Positions 43,644 to 52,556 of a DNA stretch of 64,000 bases are shown piece after piece (within the stretch, counting starts at the first letter, position 1; every line of letters starts with the position of its first letter). The stretch is taken from assembly GCA_965279135.1 (NCBI GenBank), contig OZ257133.1:2604001-2668000 (forward strand), given 5' to 3'. The translations under genes and the position numbers were made by a program. The stretch comes from Croceimicrobium sp965279135 (GTDB lineage Bacteria; Bacteroidota; Bacteroidia; Flavobacteriales; Schleiferiaceae). Under the pieces are notes generated by a model. That model made no database searches and had not been told where the DNA came from. It saw only the letters and a program-made list of their open reading frames with translations.

Positions 43644-44636
43644 ATGGAATACAGACGACTCGGAAAATCAGGATTACAAGTATCGGAAATGAGTTTTGGA
43701 TCCTGGATCACCTTCGGCACTCAGATCGGAAAGGATCTTGCGAAAGAACTGATGGTTAAGGCTTATGATGCAGGTGTCAATTTTTTTGACAATGCTGAGG
43801 TTTATGCTGAAGGGAAGAGCGAGACCTTAATGGGGGAGATTTTAAATGACCTTCAGTGGAGCCGAGATTCATACCTGGTTTCCAGCAAGGCTTACTTCGG
43901 TATCAGAGGCTTAAAGCATTCCAAACCCAGTCAAAGAGGCAATACGCGTAAACATCTCACCGAAGCCTGTCATCAGGCCTTGGAAAGGCTTCAAGTAGAT
44001 TATCTTGATTTATACTATTGCCATCGCCCAGATAAGCAAACCCCAATTGAGGAGACGGTTTGGGCCATGCACAATTTGATCCAGCAGGGCAAAGTGCTTT
44101 ATTGGGGTACCAGTGAGTGGAGCGCTCAGGAAATTATAGAGGCGCATATGGTCGCGCGACAATACAACCTCATACCTCCTACCATGGAGCAGCCACAATA
44201 CAACATGCTCGTGCGTGATAAGGTAGAAGTTGAATACAGTCAGATTTACAAAACAGTTGGTTTAGGAACCACGATCTGGAGTCCTCTGGCCAGCGGCATT
44301 CTCACTGGTAAATACAATAATGGAGTTCCAGAAGATGCCCGCCTAAATTTGGATGAGCTCTCCTGGTTGGCAGAAAAAAACCTACAAGAGGAATACTTTG
44401 CCAAAGTCCGTAAACTAACGGATTTAGCGAGTGATTTAGGAATAAGCATGCCGGTTCTCGCCATCGCCTGGGTATTGAAGAATCCAGATGTAAGTACTGC
44501 CATATTGGGTGCCTCAAAAGTTTATCAACTCGAGGAAAACCTCAAGGCGGGAGAAGCTAAAAAACTCCTTAACGATGAGGTAATGCAGCGCATCGAGGAC
44601 ATCATGCAAAACAGACCTGTTCACCCTCCCTTCTAA
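43644..44636 (+). CDS. Aldo/keto reductase, Kv-beta/YghZ-like
   Basis: The 330-residue protein has the aldo/keto reductase TIM-barrel marks: EYRRLGKSGLQVSEMSFGSW at the start, FFDNAEVYAEGKSETLMGEIL with the catalytic Asp and Tyr, and the catalytic Lys in YLVSSKAYFG; CHRPDKQTPIEETV follows the usual pattern. The C-terminal region (VSTAILGASKVYQLEENLKA) binds NADP. It belongs to the group related to the voltage-gated potassium channel beta subunit and E. coli YghZ, which reduce aldehydes such as methylglyoxal. The start is six bases after the protease stop, within the same operon. Confidence 0.92.
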   Translation: MEYRRLGKSGLQVSEMSFGSWITFGTQIGKDLAKELMVKAYDAGVNFFDNAEVYAEGKSETLMGEILNDLQWSRDSYLVSSKAYFGIRGLKHSKPSQRGNTRKHLTEACHQALERLQVDYLDLYYCHRPDKQTPIEETVWAMHNLIQQGKVLYWGTSEWSAQEIIEAHMVARQYNLIPPTMEQPQYNMLVRDKVEVEYSQIYKTVGLGTTIWSPLASGILTGKYNNGVPEDARLNLDELSWLAEKNLQEEYFAKVRKLTDLASDLGISMPVLAIAWVLKNPDVSTAILGASKVYQLEENLKAGEAKKLLNDEVMQRIEDIMQNRPVHPPF

Positions 44637-44648
44637 ATTTCTGATTAA

Positions 44649-47069
44649 ATGCAGGACACCCACGACAAAGCCCGGGCTTGGTTTCGCTCGAAAGACTGGG
44701 AACCTGCTGCCTTTCAAGAAGCTTCGTGGCGAGCCTATGTGGAAGGAAAATCGGGTATTGTAAATGCTCCCACCGGTAGTGGAAAGACCTATTCATTACT
44801 GCTTCCCTGCTTATTAAAACAGCAAAAGGCCGACGGACTGTGTTTTATCTGGATTACCCCTATTCGGGCCTTAGCTAAAGAAATCAAGCAATCGGCAGAA
44901 AGGGCAATTGAGGGGATGAAGCTCTCTTTCACCGTAGGCGTTCGTACGGGAGATACCAGTACTTCAGAAAGGGCAAAACAGAAAAGGAAAATGCCCAATC
45001 TCTTAATTACCACTCCGGAGAGCCTGCATCTTTTACTAGCTAGCAAACAGAATAAATCAACATTCAAGAACCTCCATACGGTAGTAGTTGACGAATGGCA
45101 TGAGCTCATGGGATCAAAGAGAGCGGTTCAAATGGAACTGGCGCTGTCGCGACTCAAAGGAATGCATCCGGCCTTACAAACCTGGGGAATTTCGGCAACC
45201 ATCGGAAATATGGAGGAAGCTATTAATGTTCTGCTTGGACCAAGCTTTCCCGAAGAAAAAACCGCCCTCATCAGATCGGGCACCCGAAAAAAAATTGAGG
45301 TAGAATCCGTGCTGCCAGATACCATTGAAGTTCTGCCCTGGGCAGGCCACCTGGGTATTAAAATGCTGGAAAAAGTGATTCCTATAATTGAATCATCGGA
45401 GTCCACCTTGATTTTTACCAATACCAGATCCCAGTCTGAAATCTGGTATCAACGCATATTGGACCTGGCCCCTGATATGGCCGGTTTGATGGCTATGCAC
45501 CATAGTAGCATTAGCAAAGAACTTCGAAATTGGGTTGAAGACGCACTCTATACAGGCCAGCTTAAAGCGGTAGTTTGTACTAGCAGTCTGGATTTAGGAG
45601 TTGACTTCAGACCAGTTGAAACCATAATCCAGGTGGGTTCCCCCAAAGGAGTGGCGCGTTTCATGCAAAGAGCAGGACGCAGCGGTCATCAACCTGGAGC
45701 TACCAGTAAAATCTATTTTGTCCCTACCCATAGCCTGGAATTAGTAGAAGCAGCTGCATTACGAGAAGCGATAAAAGAAGAACTGGTGGAAGAACGAACT
45801 CCCTATCTGCGCTCTTTTGATGTTCTGGTTCAGTTTCTGGTAACTCTTGCCGTGGGAGATGGGTTTTACCCAGAAACTATACTACCCGAAATTCGCTCCA
45901 CCTTCTCTTACCAGGATTTACGGGATGATGAATGGCTTTGGTGTTTGGATTTTGTTCGGAATGGAGGAGAATCTCTGGAGTCCTACGATGAATACCACAA
46001 AGTTGAAGTTGAAGAAGATGGTCTCTACAAAGTGAACCGTCGACGTACCGCGATGCGGCATCGCATGAGTATTGGCACCATTGTCGGCGATGGAGTGGTG
46101 AAAATTAAGTTCGAGAGCGGCGGCTTTCTGGGTACCATCGAGGAGTATTTCATATCTCGCCTAAGACCCGGAGATGTTTTTTGGTTTGCCGGTAAAAATC
46201 TGGAGCTGGTAAGATTTAAAGGAATGGAGGCTCAGGTAAGGCTTAGCAGGAGTAATAAAGGGCAATTTCCCAGTTGGCAAGGAGGACGCATGCCGCTTTC
46301 TGCTCAGATGGGGCAGATGCTGCGGAAAAAACTTGAAGAAAGTCATAGACATGAAGAAGTTGACCCAGAACTGAAATTGATTAAGCCCCTTTGGCAGGTG
46401 CAGGAAGAGCGATCGATTATCCCGCGAAGAGAACAACTACTTATTGAAAGACTACGCAGCCGTGAGGGTCACCACCTCTTTGTGTATCCCTTCGAAGGTC
46501 GGGCCGTGCATGAAGGCATGTCTGCTTTACTGGCCTACCGCCTGTCCCTAATCGAACCTATAAGTGCCAGTATTGCCATGAACGATTATGGATTTGAATT
46601 ACTAAGCGACAAGGCATTAGCTATAGAAGAAGCATTGGATTCTGACATCTTTAGCACTACAGACTTGCGAGAGGACATCATGCATTCGGTAAATACCATT
46701 GAGCTTGCCGGCAGACGCTTTAGAGATATAGCAGTAATCTCGGGATTAGTTTATCGTGGATATCCCGGTGAAGAGGTAAAAGAAAGGCATTTGCAAAGCA
46801 CTAGCTCCTTGATTTTTAAGGTTCTAAATGATTATGAACCTGAAAACCTCCTGCTTCAGGAATCCTATGATGAGGCTCTGGAATTTCAACTTGAAGAGGG
46901 CAGAATGAGACAGGCATTGGAACGTATCGCCAAACAAGACATTGTAATCTGCGACCTTGACAAGCCTAGCCCTTTTTGCTTCCCGATTATGGTAGATCGC
47001 TTAAGGGAGCGAATGACTAACGAAAGTCTGGAACAACGTGTTAAGAAAATGCAGATTGATCTGGGTTAG
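44649..47069 (+). CDS. Lhr-like DEAD/DEAH helicase (ligase-associated type)
   Basis: The 806-residue protein has Walker A NAPTGSGKTYSLL, motif Ia TPIRALAKEI, DExH-type motif II VVVDEWHEL, motif III ISATIG, and the second RecA domain with IFTNTRSQSEIW and QRAGRSGHQPGATSK. It is followed by Lhr-type WH/beta-barrel domains. The length and domain order match the Lhr-like ligase-associated DNA damage response helicases of Bacteroidota (and other bacteria), which usually sit with a DNA ligase, an exonuclease and a metallophosphoesterase. None of those is next to it here. It is the last gene of a plus-strand run beginning at 40357. Confidence 0.9.
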   Translation: MQDTHDKARAWFRSKDWEPAAFQEASWRAYVEGKSGIVNAPTGSGKTYSLLLPCLLKQQKADGLCFIWITPIRALAKEIKQSAERAIEGMKLSFTVGVRTGDTSTSERAKQKRKMPNLLITTPESLHLLLASKQNKSTFKNLHTVVVDEWHELMGSKRAVQMELALSRLKGMHPALQTWGISATIGNMEEAINVLLGPSFPEEKTALIRSGTRKKIEVESVLPDTIEVLPWAGHLGIKMLEKVIPIIESSESTLIFTNTRSQSEIWYQRILDLAPDMAGLMAMHHSSISKELRNWVEDALYTGQLKAVVCTSSLDLGVDFRPVETIIQVGSPKGVARFMQRAGRSGHQPGATSKIYFVPTHSLELVEAAALREAIKEELVEERTPYLRSFDVLVQFLVTLAVGDGFYPETILPEIRSTFSYQDLRDDEWLWCLDFVRNGGESLESYDEYHKVEVEEDGLYKVNRRRTAMRHRMSIGTIVGDGVVKIKFESGGFLGTIEEYFISRLRPGDVFWFAGKNLELVRFKGMEAQVRLSRSNKGQFPSWQGGRMPLSAQMGQMLRKKLEESHRHEEVDPELKLIKPLWQVQEERSIIPRREQLLIERLRSREGHHLFVYPFEGRAVHEGMSALLAYRLSLIEPISASIAMNDYGFELLSDKALAIEEALDSDIFSTTDLREDIMHSVNTIELAGRRFRDIAVISGLVYRGYPGEEVKERHLQSTSSLIFKVLNDYEPENLLLQESYDEALEFQLEEGRMRQALERIAKQDIVICDLDKPSPFCFPIMVDRLRERMTNESLEQRVKKMQIDLG

Positions 47070-47136
47070 TTAGTCCACATCCTATGTAAGAGGGAAACAA
47101 TGGACTCACCAAAGCTCCAAGATGGGAGTATAGATA

Positions 47137-47817
47137 TTAGGGGTTATACTCAGCTTTAAGAATCGCAAAGTCCTCGATTAACCGATCTACATCTTCTTCA
47201 CTGGTTCCATCATAATAACCGCGAATACGCTTCTGTTTATCAATCAAAACAAAGTTTTCGGTGTGGATAAAGTCCGCCTCGTCCCCATTTCCACCCTGAT
47301 CGAATATCGCAAAATAGGAGCGCCGTGCCAGATCGTAAATCTGCGGCTTATCACCGGTAAGGATATGCCACTTCCCGGGAATAGCACCTTGCAGATCAGC
47401 ATAAGCCTTTATCACTGGAACGGAATCGTAATCTGGTGTCACAGAATGAGAAAGAATCATAAAATCTTCCTCTCCCTTCAAGGCCTCCTGTAAACGTCGT
47501 TTCTGGATGGCCATATCCTTACAGATATCGGGACAAACAGTAAAGAAGAAATCAGCTACATAAATCTTTCCCTCCATATCCGCATCGCTTATACTATCCC
47601 CGAATTGATTCACTAATTTGAAATCCAGCACTTTATGATCTATGCCTTTATCGCGAAGGTCTTCAGCTACTAGTCGTCGATCAATTTCAGATGGGTTATA
47701 AATAGGTAAGCGAGGCTCTGGCTTAAGGATTAGATAACTTCCTGTTACACCTACAACAAATACAAGCACCATTATAGCAATGCGCAAGTAGTCCGTACTA
47801 CTCAAATTCACTTTCAT
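47137..47817 (-). CDS. SCO family protein (copper/cytochrome oxidase assembly or thiol reductase)
   Basis: The 226-residue protein has one N-terminal hydrophobic segment (residues about 11-31) and a thioredoxin-like domain facing the periplasm, with the Cu-binding motif VCPDIC (Cys95, Cys99) and the distal histidine likely in IHTENFVLID. SCO proteins deliver copper to the CuA centre of cytochrome c oxidase or act as thiol reductants. Its ATG is 74 bases from the divergent lipoprotein gene. It is convergent with the helicase gene (67-base gap). Confidence 0.92.
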   Translation of the reverse strand: MKVNLSSTDYLRIAIMVLVFVVGVTGSYLILKPEPRLPIYNPSEIDRRLVAEDLRDKGIDHKVLDFKLVNQFGDSISDADMEGKIYVADFFFTVCPDICKDMAIQKRRLQEALKGEEDFMILSHSVTPDYDSVPVIKAYADLQGAIPGKWHILTGDKPQIYDLARRSYFAIFDQGGNGDEADFIHTENFVLIDKQKRIRGYYDGTSEEDVDRLIEDFAILKAEYNP

Positions 47818-47891
47818 AGTGCAAAAATAGCAGCTAGGGCTGGTGTAGCGCCTTGGTAATACCCTAACTTCGCGACAAAATCAATTTTAGA

Positions 47892-48359
47892 ATGAAAAAA
47901 ATTGCTCTGGCCTTTTTAAGTATTTGCCTTCTAGCAGCATGTAATAATACTAGTCCCGAAACCAAGGATAGTTCGGAAACTGAAGAACTCGCATCAGTAC
48001 AATTGCGCAAAGAGGTAATGGAGTTGCATGACAAAGTAATGCCCGAAATGACTCCAATGAGCAAACTCCAAGGTCAGCTAAGTCAAGCTGCAGCCGGACG
48101 TGCGGATAGTTTGGAAATTATGACCGCAGCCACTGACTTGAAATATGCTAAAGATGCCATGATGATGTGGATGAGGGATTTTTCCAACAACTTTGATGAT
48201 AGCTGGACCGAAGAAGAAAAGGTAGCTTTCTTTGAAGAGGAAAAGGCTAAAATGGAGAGAATCGATACTAAAACCCAGGAAGCACTTAAGCAAGGGGCTC
48301 TGGTTCTGGAAGCACTTGAGGCTGAATCAGCTGCGCTTGACTCTGTCTCTGCTGAATAG
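47892..48359 (+). CDS. Small lipoprotein of unknown function
   Basis: The 155-residue protein has a lipoprotein signal (MKKIALAFLSICLLAACNNTS, lipobox LLAAC, Cys18) and a helical, charged mature region (for example EVMELHDKVMPEMTPMSKL and TEEEKVAFFEEEKAKME), likely a coiled-coil-like periplasmic helical protein. Homologues in flavobacteria are often labelled 'viral A-type inclusion protein' without functional meaning. Its last 74 bases overlap the convergent DUF3050 gene, and an intrinsic terminator follows 32 bases after its stop. It is divergent from the SCO gene. Confidence 0.75.
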   Translation: MKKIALAFLSICLLAACNNTSPETKDSSETEELASVQLRKEVMELHDKVMPEMTPMSKLQGQLSQAAAGRADSLEIMTAATDLKYAKDAMMMWMRDFSNNFDDSWTEEEKVAFFEEEKAKMERIDTKTQEALKQGALVLEALEAESAALDSVSAE

Positions 48360-49125
48360 CTAGCAGAATAGCATCCCATAGTTTTAAGCGGGCGTCCAGA
48401 GCTTTCTGAGACGCCTTTTTTGCTTCCTCCCACTTGCTGAGGTCATTCCCACAAAGCTCTCGGATCATCCTTTCAGCCATAGGCCCATGTTCATCCGCAT
48501 CAAGCTCAATATGGCGTTCCAGGTAATAGACAAAAGCACTTAAATCACCTCCAAACTTTGTATTGAGGTCTTTGACTATGCCTGTGAACAGATCAGGAAT
48601 AAGGTCTTCTCTACCGAAGGTAAATGCTGCGGCAATGGCATGCAGCTTATTCTCGCGCAGGATCTCATAAGTACATCGGATAAATTCCAACCGGGCTTTA
48701 TCCACTTCAGCCACATTATATCGGATCAAAGATTTAAGGCTATGACCTTCGAGGCTCTTATCCAGTAATCCTTGAATTATCCCTAGTTCTGCTCCGGCCT
48801 GTTTCATGGCGTCCAAATACATCTCAAAATGACTGGAGGCCTGTCCATTGATGTCAAGGTCGCTTTCCTCTCCGAAAACGATCTCATTAATTAAGCGACG
48901 AGCCGTACGATTAGCACTTGGGACCCATACCTCATCTACAGAAGTAAGCTTTCGCTGTAAGCTCTTTAAGAGTAACATGAAATCCCAAACGGCAAAAACA
49001 TGGTATTCCATGAAGATGCGGATGCTTTCAATATCATTGAGATTCTGATAGACGGGATGTTTTAAAAGCCGGTTTCGTGGTTCCTTTATCTCTTGTTTAA
49101 GCGAAAGGATATCAAAATCGGTCAT
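48286..49125 (-). CDS. DUF3050 family protein (haem-oxygenase-like fold), end of the suf operon
   Basis: The 279-residue soluble protein has RLLKHPVYQNLNDIESIRIFM, EYHVFAVWDFMLLLKSLQ and HIELDADEHGPMAERMI, the characteristic His and Glu/Asp pattern of the DUF3050 family, thought to have an all-helical haem-oxygenase-like fold with a possible di-metal site. It is the last gene of the suf operon and overlaps the DUF2480 start by four bases. Its C-terminal tail of about 20 residues (after LWDAILLAI) is not part of the family and overlaps the convergent lipoprotein gene by 74 bases. A plus-strand terminator is embedded in its coding sequence. Confidence 0.85.
   Translation of the reverse strand: MTDFDILSLKQEIKEPRNRLLKHPVYQNLNDIESIRIFMEYHVFAVWDFMLLLKSLQRKLTSVDEVWVPSANRTARRLINEIVFGEESDLDINGQASSHFEMYLDAMKQAGAELGIIQGLLDKSLEGHSLKSLIRYNVAEVDKARLEFIRCTYEILRENKLHAIAAAFTFGREDLIPDLFTGIVKDLNTKFGGDLSAFVYYLERHIELDADEHGPMAERMIRELCGNDLSKWEEAKKASQKALDARLKLWDAILLAIQQRQSQAQLIQPQVLPEPEPLA
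48391..48421 (+). terminator. Intrinsic terminator of the 47892-48359 lipoprotein gene
   Basis: GGCGTC (48391-48396) pairs with GACGCC (48410-48415), with an inner CAG/CTG stem and a loop AGCTTT, followed by six T at 48416-48421. It lies 32 bases after the lipoprotein stop, but inside the coding sequence of the convergent DUF3050 gene, so the hairpin sequence is also part of codons on the other strand. Confidence 0.75.
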
Positions 49126-49631
49126 CTGGCTCTTTTTTTAAAGATCGGAACCGTAGAACATGCCTCTCCAAACAACAAAGATTTTACAAGCGGCTTTAAG
49201 TAGGTGGCAATTCTTAAATAGGCTTGTGCAGGTATCGGCAAATCTCCACAACCTTTAATTATCAGTCTCTGGTCACGATATTCTTCCCAGTTCACAGACC
49301 CTAAAGAATTTTCCATCAAAACCAATTCGAGCGTCTCGCGGTTTCCAAAAACAACGGTCTGGGCTATCCCTTCCAAATAGGTGCCGATTAGCATATAGGC
49401 CCATTGAGGAATAATTGCATCCGCTGAGCAGTAGACCGCAACATGAGCATCCTGGTATTGATCCCAATCATGCTCCTTCAGGTAGCTGCGAAAATCCTTC
49501 TCCCTCAAAATCAACTCTTCATAAAGCCAGGGAGCAATATTTAATTCAAGCCTTTTACCTGCTGGATAGAAATCCTCCAAGCTGAGAGTAATCAGGCCAC
49601 TTTCGGCTACTTTATTGCGAATCTCTTCCAT
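49122..49631 (-). CDS. DUF2480 family protein of the suf operon
   Basis: The 169-residue protein matches the DUF2480 family of Bacteroidota, found regularly within suf operons: it has TLSLEDFYPAGKRLELNIAPWLYEELI, FRSYLKEHDWDQYQDAHVAVYCSADAI, and a conserved C-terminal IIKGCGDLPIPAQAYLRIATYL. The two conserved cysteine-containing segments could bind a metal or an iron-sulfur cluster, but the function is not known. It is joined to its neighbours by overlaps of one base (DUF59 gene stop) and four bases (DUF3050 gene). Confidence 0.85.
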   Translation of the reverse strand: MEEIRNKVAESGLITLSLEDFYPAGKRLELNIAPWLYEELILREKDFRSYLKEHDWDQYQDAHVAVYCSADAIIPQWAYMLIGTYLEGIAQTVVFGNRETLELVLMENSLGSVNWEEYRDQRLIIKGCGDLPIPAQAYLRIATYLKPLVKSLLFGEACSTVPIFKKRAR

Positions 49632-49957
49632 TATAAGAAACCTAATTCAAGCATTGCCTCTTCACTCATCATCTCTTTGGTCCAGGGTGGTTCGAAGGTA
49701 ATATCCACCAATACCTCCTTAACCTCGTCCAGGGTACCTACCTTTTGCCTCACCTCTTCGGGCATACTCTCGGCAACCGGACAGTTCGGAGAAGTTAAAG
49801 TCATAAGAATCTTAACATCGCCTTCTGAGCTCACTTGCACATCATAAATTAAGCCGAGCTCATATATGTTAACTGGGATCTCGGGATCGAAGATGGAACG
49901 CAGCACATCTACGATATCGTCTCCCACTTTTTGCATTTCCGCGTCATTCATCGCCAT
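49631..49957 (-). CDS. DUF59/MIP18 family Fe-S assembly protein (SufT-like)
   Basis: The 108-residue protein has the MIP18/PaaD domain: SIFDPEIPVNIYELGLIYDV, LMTLTSPNCPVAESMPEEV with a reactive cysteine, and VDITFEPPWTKEMMSEEA. SUF-operon members of this family act in late Fe-S cluster assembly or target delivery. Its size is normal. It overlaps the DUF2480 start by one base and follows the sufE stop after eight bases. Confidence 0.9.
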   Translation of the reverse strand: MAMNDAEMQKVGDDIVDVLRSIFDPEIPVNIYELGLIYDVQVSSEGDVKILMTLTSPNCPVAESMPEEVRQKVGTLDEVKEVLVDITFEPPWTKEMMSEEAMLELGFL

Positions 49958-49965
49958 ATCTTTTA

Positions 49966-50385
49966 TCAGTTAGCCTGTAAAGCCAGAGCGTAAAACTTCA
50001 TCTGTTTAACCATACTGAGCAAACCATTCGCCCGAGTGGGACTTAGGTGCTCTTTTAATCCAATCTGATCCAAGAAATAGAGATCAGCAGAGGAAATTGC
50101 CTCGGCAGGTTGATCATCGAAGACCCTAATTAACAGCGCTATCAAGCCCTTGGTTAGAATTGCATCAGAGTCTGCTGTAAAGTGCACAGCATCTTTATCT
50201 CCTTCTGCATGTAACCAAACCCTACTCTGACAACCTTTAATGATATTATCATCAACCTTATACTCCTCAGAAATCAAAGGCAATGACTTACCAAGGTCGA
50301 TCAAATATTCATAACGCTGCATCCAGTCGTCGAACATCTGGAATTCAGCTATAATATCTTCCTGTACTTCTTTAATCTCAGGCAT
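49966..50385 (-). CDS. sufE: Cysteine desulfuration protein SufE
   Basis: The 139-residue SufE accepts sulfur from SufS through its active cysteine, seen here in DNIIKGCQSRVWLHAE, and passes it to the SufBCD scaffold. Length and motif are typical. The start MPEIKEVQED is eight bases inside the end of the methyltransferase gene, so SufE expression is coupled to it and not directly to sufS, which lies further upstream. It acts in the cytoplasm. Confidence 0.95.
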   Translation of the reverse strand: MPEIKEVQEDIIAEFQMFDDWMQRYEYLIDLGKSLPLISEEYKVDDNIIKGCQSRVWLHAEGDKDAVHFTADSDAILTKGLIALLIRVFDDQPAEAISSADLYFLDQIGLKEHLSPTRANGLLSMVKQMKFYALALQAN

Positions 50386-51304
50386 CGCTTAAAGTATTTA
50401 CCAAGTGGGCATGGCTAATCGCTAACTCTTTAGGGTCTCTACCCTTGTAAGGAGGAGCAAGATCAAGTTGCTTCACGATCTCCGGTTTCCCCGGACGCAT
50501 CTCACATTGCCCAATTTCTAATCCTAGTTCCTGATATAAATGCTTATAATCTTCGAGGCGCATCCGATTCTGAGGCTGCACGCTATTGTCAATTAAACGC
50601 CAGGTTCCCTCCCGAAAGCGCAAAAAGTTATAGATGCTGATGTTAGGGTCCAGGTGGGCGAAATGATCGGACATGTCAATAAAATGACTCATTATCCCAT
50701 TAGGCTTAAGCACCCTTTTAAACTCCAGTAAAATATCCTTTAGAATCTTAGGGTATATATGCTCAAATACATTATTGGAGTGGATTAAATCAAAACTTTG
50801 ATTTTCATCTTTCAATTTGCGTGCATCCCCTACTCGGTATTCAAGATTGAATTCAGATGATAACTCCTCAAGACTCATTAAGTCCACATCCCTGGACTGT
50901 AAAAAACTTACCCGTTCCGGATCAAAGTAGACTTCCCAATTCTTTAGTCGACCGGAGGTAATCCAAGTGCGAAACTTATTGATGGTTAGTCGAAATGCAT
51001 CAGCATTTAGCAGAGGACTTAGATCAATGGTAACCGTTCTTTCGGCGCCGCTTAGGTATAAAGCTATCGGTACAACCGGATACCAGCCTGTTCCCAGCTC
51101 CAGGCTTTTAAAGCTTGATTTAGGATGAGCTTCTCGAAAAAAACGAATGTGGTCTTCAGCGTGCTTCAGTTTATCAGAAAAGTAGGCGTCATCAAGTCGC
51201 ACCCCTTTGGTGATGTTCTTTTGAAACCAAAAATTGATCTTGTCACTTCCCGGTAGAAATGAAATGATCTTTTGGATTAGAGCTTTTAATACCCACTTCT
51301 TCAT
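50378..51304 (-). CDS. SAM-dependent methyltransferase inserted in the suf operon
   Basis: The 308-residue protein has a class I methyltransferase domain: motif I KSLELGTGWYPVVPIALYL, acidic strand TVTIDLSPLL, and SNNVFEHIYPKILKDILLEF with the H-x-x-E-H-like motif of related small-molecule methyltransferases. Upstream is an N-terminal helical part of about 60 residues. Its target is unknown. It lies between sufS (gap two bases) and sufE (overlap eight bases), an uncommon position. It may be unrelated to Fe-S assembly and simply co-transcribed. Confidence 0.85.
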   Translation of the reverse strand: MKKWVLKALIQKIISFLPGSDKINFWFQKNITKGVRLDDAYFSDKLKHAEDHIRFFREAHPKSSFKSLELGTGWYPVVPIALYLSGAERTVTIDLSPLLNADAFRLTINKFRTWITSGRLKNWEVYFDPERVSFLQSRDVDLMSLEELSSEFNLEYRVGDARKLKDENQSFDLIHSNNVFEHIYPKILKDILLEFKRVLKPNGIMSHFIDMSDHFAHLDPNISIYNFLRFREGTWRLIDNSVQPQNRMRLEDYKHLYQELGLEIGQCEMRPGKPEIVKQLDLAPPYKGRDPKELAISHAHLVNTLSDA

Positions 51305-51306
51305 GA

Positions 51307-52548
51307 TCAGGCTAACATATTATGGGCCTTTACCATCGCCTCCACCATTCGATCAATCTCCTCCTTGGTATTATAAAATGCAAAACTCGCTCGGATGGTT
51401 CCAGGAATACCAAAGTGCTGCATGATAGGTTGAGCACAATGATGCCCGGTGCGCACTGCAATTCCGAGTTTATCTAAAATTACCCCTAGGTCATAAGGAT
51501 GAATGTCACCCAACAAAAAGGAGATGACAGAAGTCTTTTCCTCTGCCTCGCCGATGAAGCGGATATCTGGAAACTGAGATCCTAATACCTCATTGCCATA
51601 GCTAAGCAAGTCTTGCTCATAAGCGGCAATAGCGTCCAGACCGATACTATTCACATAGTTAATTGCTTCCCCTAAAACGATTCCTCCTTCGATATGAGGA
51701 GTTCCCGCCTCAAATTTATGAGGAAGACCGGCGTAGGTGGTTTTCTCAAAGCTAACCTCTGCGATCATCTCGCCTCCTCCCTGATAGGGAGGCATCTTTT
51801 CCAATAAAGACTCCTTGGCATAGAGAACCCCAATCCCCGTTGGACCGAAAATCTTATGCCCGCTAAAAGTGTAGAAATCCGCATCCAAATCTTGAACATC
51901 AACCTTCATATGCGGAACACTTTGAGCTCCGTCCACTAAAAACCAGGCACCAGCCGAATGGGCCTTAGCAATCATTTCCTTAATTGGATTGATAGTCCCT
52001 AAGGCATTTGAAATATGGTTAACCGCTACCAGGCGGGTTTTAGAATTAAGGAGTTTCTCATATTCCTCTTGAATGAGCTCTCCCCTTTCATTAATGGGAA
52101 TTACCCTTAAAACCGCACCGGTCCTTTGACACAGCATCTGCCAAGGCACAATGTTACTGTGATGTTCGAGGTGAGAAACGATTATTTCATCCCCGGCATT
52201 GATCATGCCCTGACCTAAAGAATTCGCCACCAAATTGATGCTATCGGTAGTGCCTTTGGTGAAAATCACCTCATGGCTATTCCGGGCGTTGAGATGGGCT
52301 TGTATAGTGTTACGAGAGGCCTCAAAAGCATCAGTGGCCTTCTGACTTAAGTGGTGAACCCCGCGATGAACATTACTATTTAAATGAGCATAATAATCGG
52401 ATATCGCATCAATAACCACTTTAGGTTTTTGAGTACTGGCCGCGTTATCAAAGTAAACCAGGGGATTTCCATATACCTCCTCCTGAAGGATTGGAAAATC
52501 CGCCCGAATTTTATCAATGGGGAATGCGGCGATCATTGTGCTGCTCAT
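51307..52548 (-). CDS. sufS: Cysteine desulfurase SufS
   Basis: The 413-residue PLP enzyme releases sulfur from cysteine for Fe-S clusters. The lysine that binds PLP is in TFSGHKIFGPTGIGV, the catalytic cysteine in RTGHHCAQPIMQHFG. Length is normal for group II desulfurases. An N-terminal extension of about ten residues precedes PIDKIRADFPIL. It is followed by the methyltransferase gene with a two-base gap and preceded by sufD. Confidence 0.96.
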   Translation of the reverse strand: MSSTMIAAFPIDKIRADFPILQEEVYGNPLVYFDNAASTQKPKVVIDAISDYYAHLNSNVHRGVHHLSQKATDAFEASRNTIQAHLNARNSHEVIFTKGTTDSINLVANSLGQGMINAGDEIIVSHLEHHSNIVPWQMLCQRTGAVLRVIPINERGELIQEEYEKLLNSKTRLVAVNHISNALGTINPIKEMIAKAHSAGAWFLVDGAQSVPHMKVDVQDLDADFYTFSGHKIFGPTGIGVLYAKESLLEKMPPYQGGGEMIAEVSFEKTTYAGLPHKFEAGTPHIEGGIVLGEAINYVNSIGLDAIAAYEQDLLSYGNEVLGSQFPDIRFIGEAEEKTSVISFLLGDIHPYDLGVILDKLGIAVRTGHHCAQPIMQHFGIPGTIRASFAFYNTKEEIDRMVEAMVKAHNMLA

Positions 52549-52556
52549 CTTGGATA

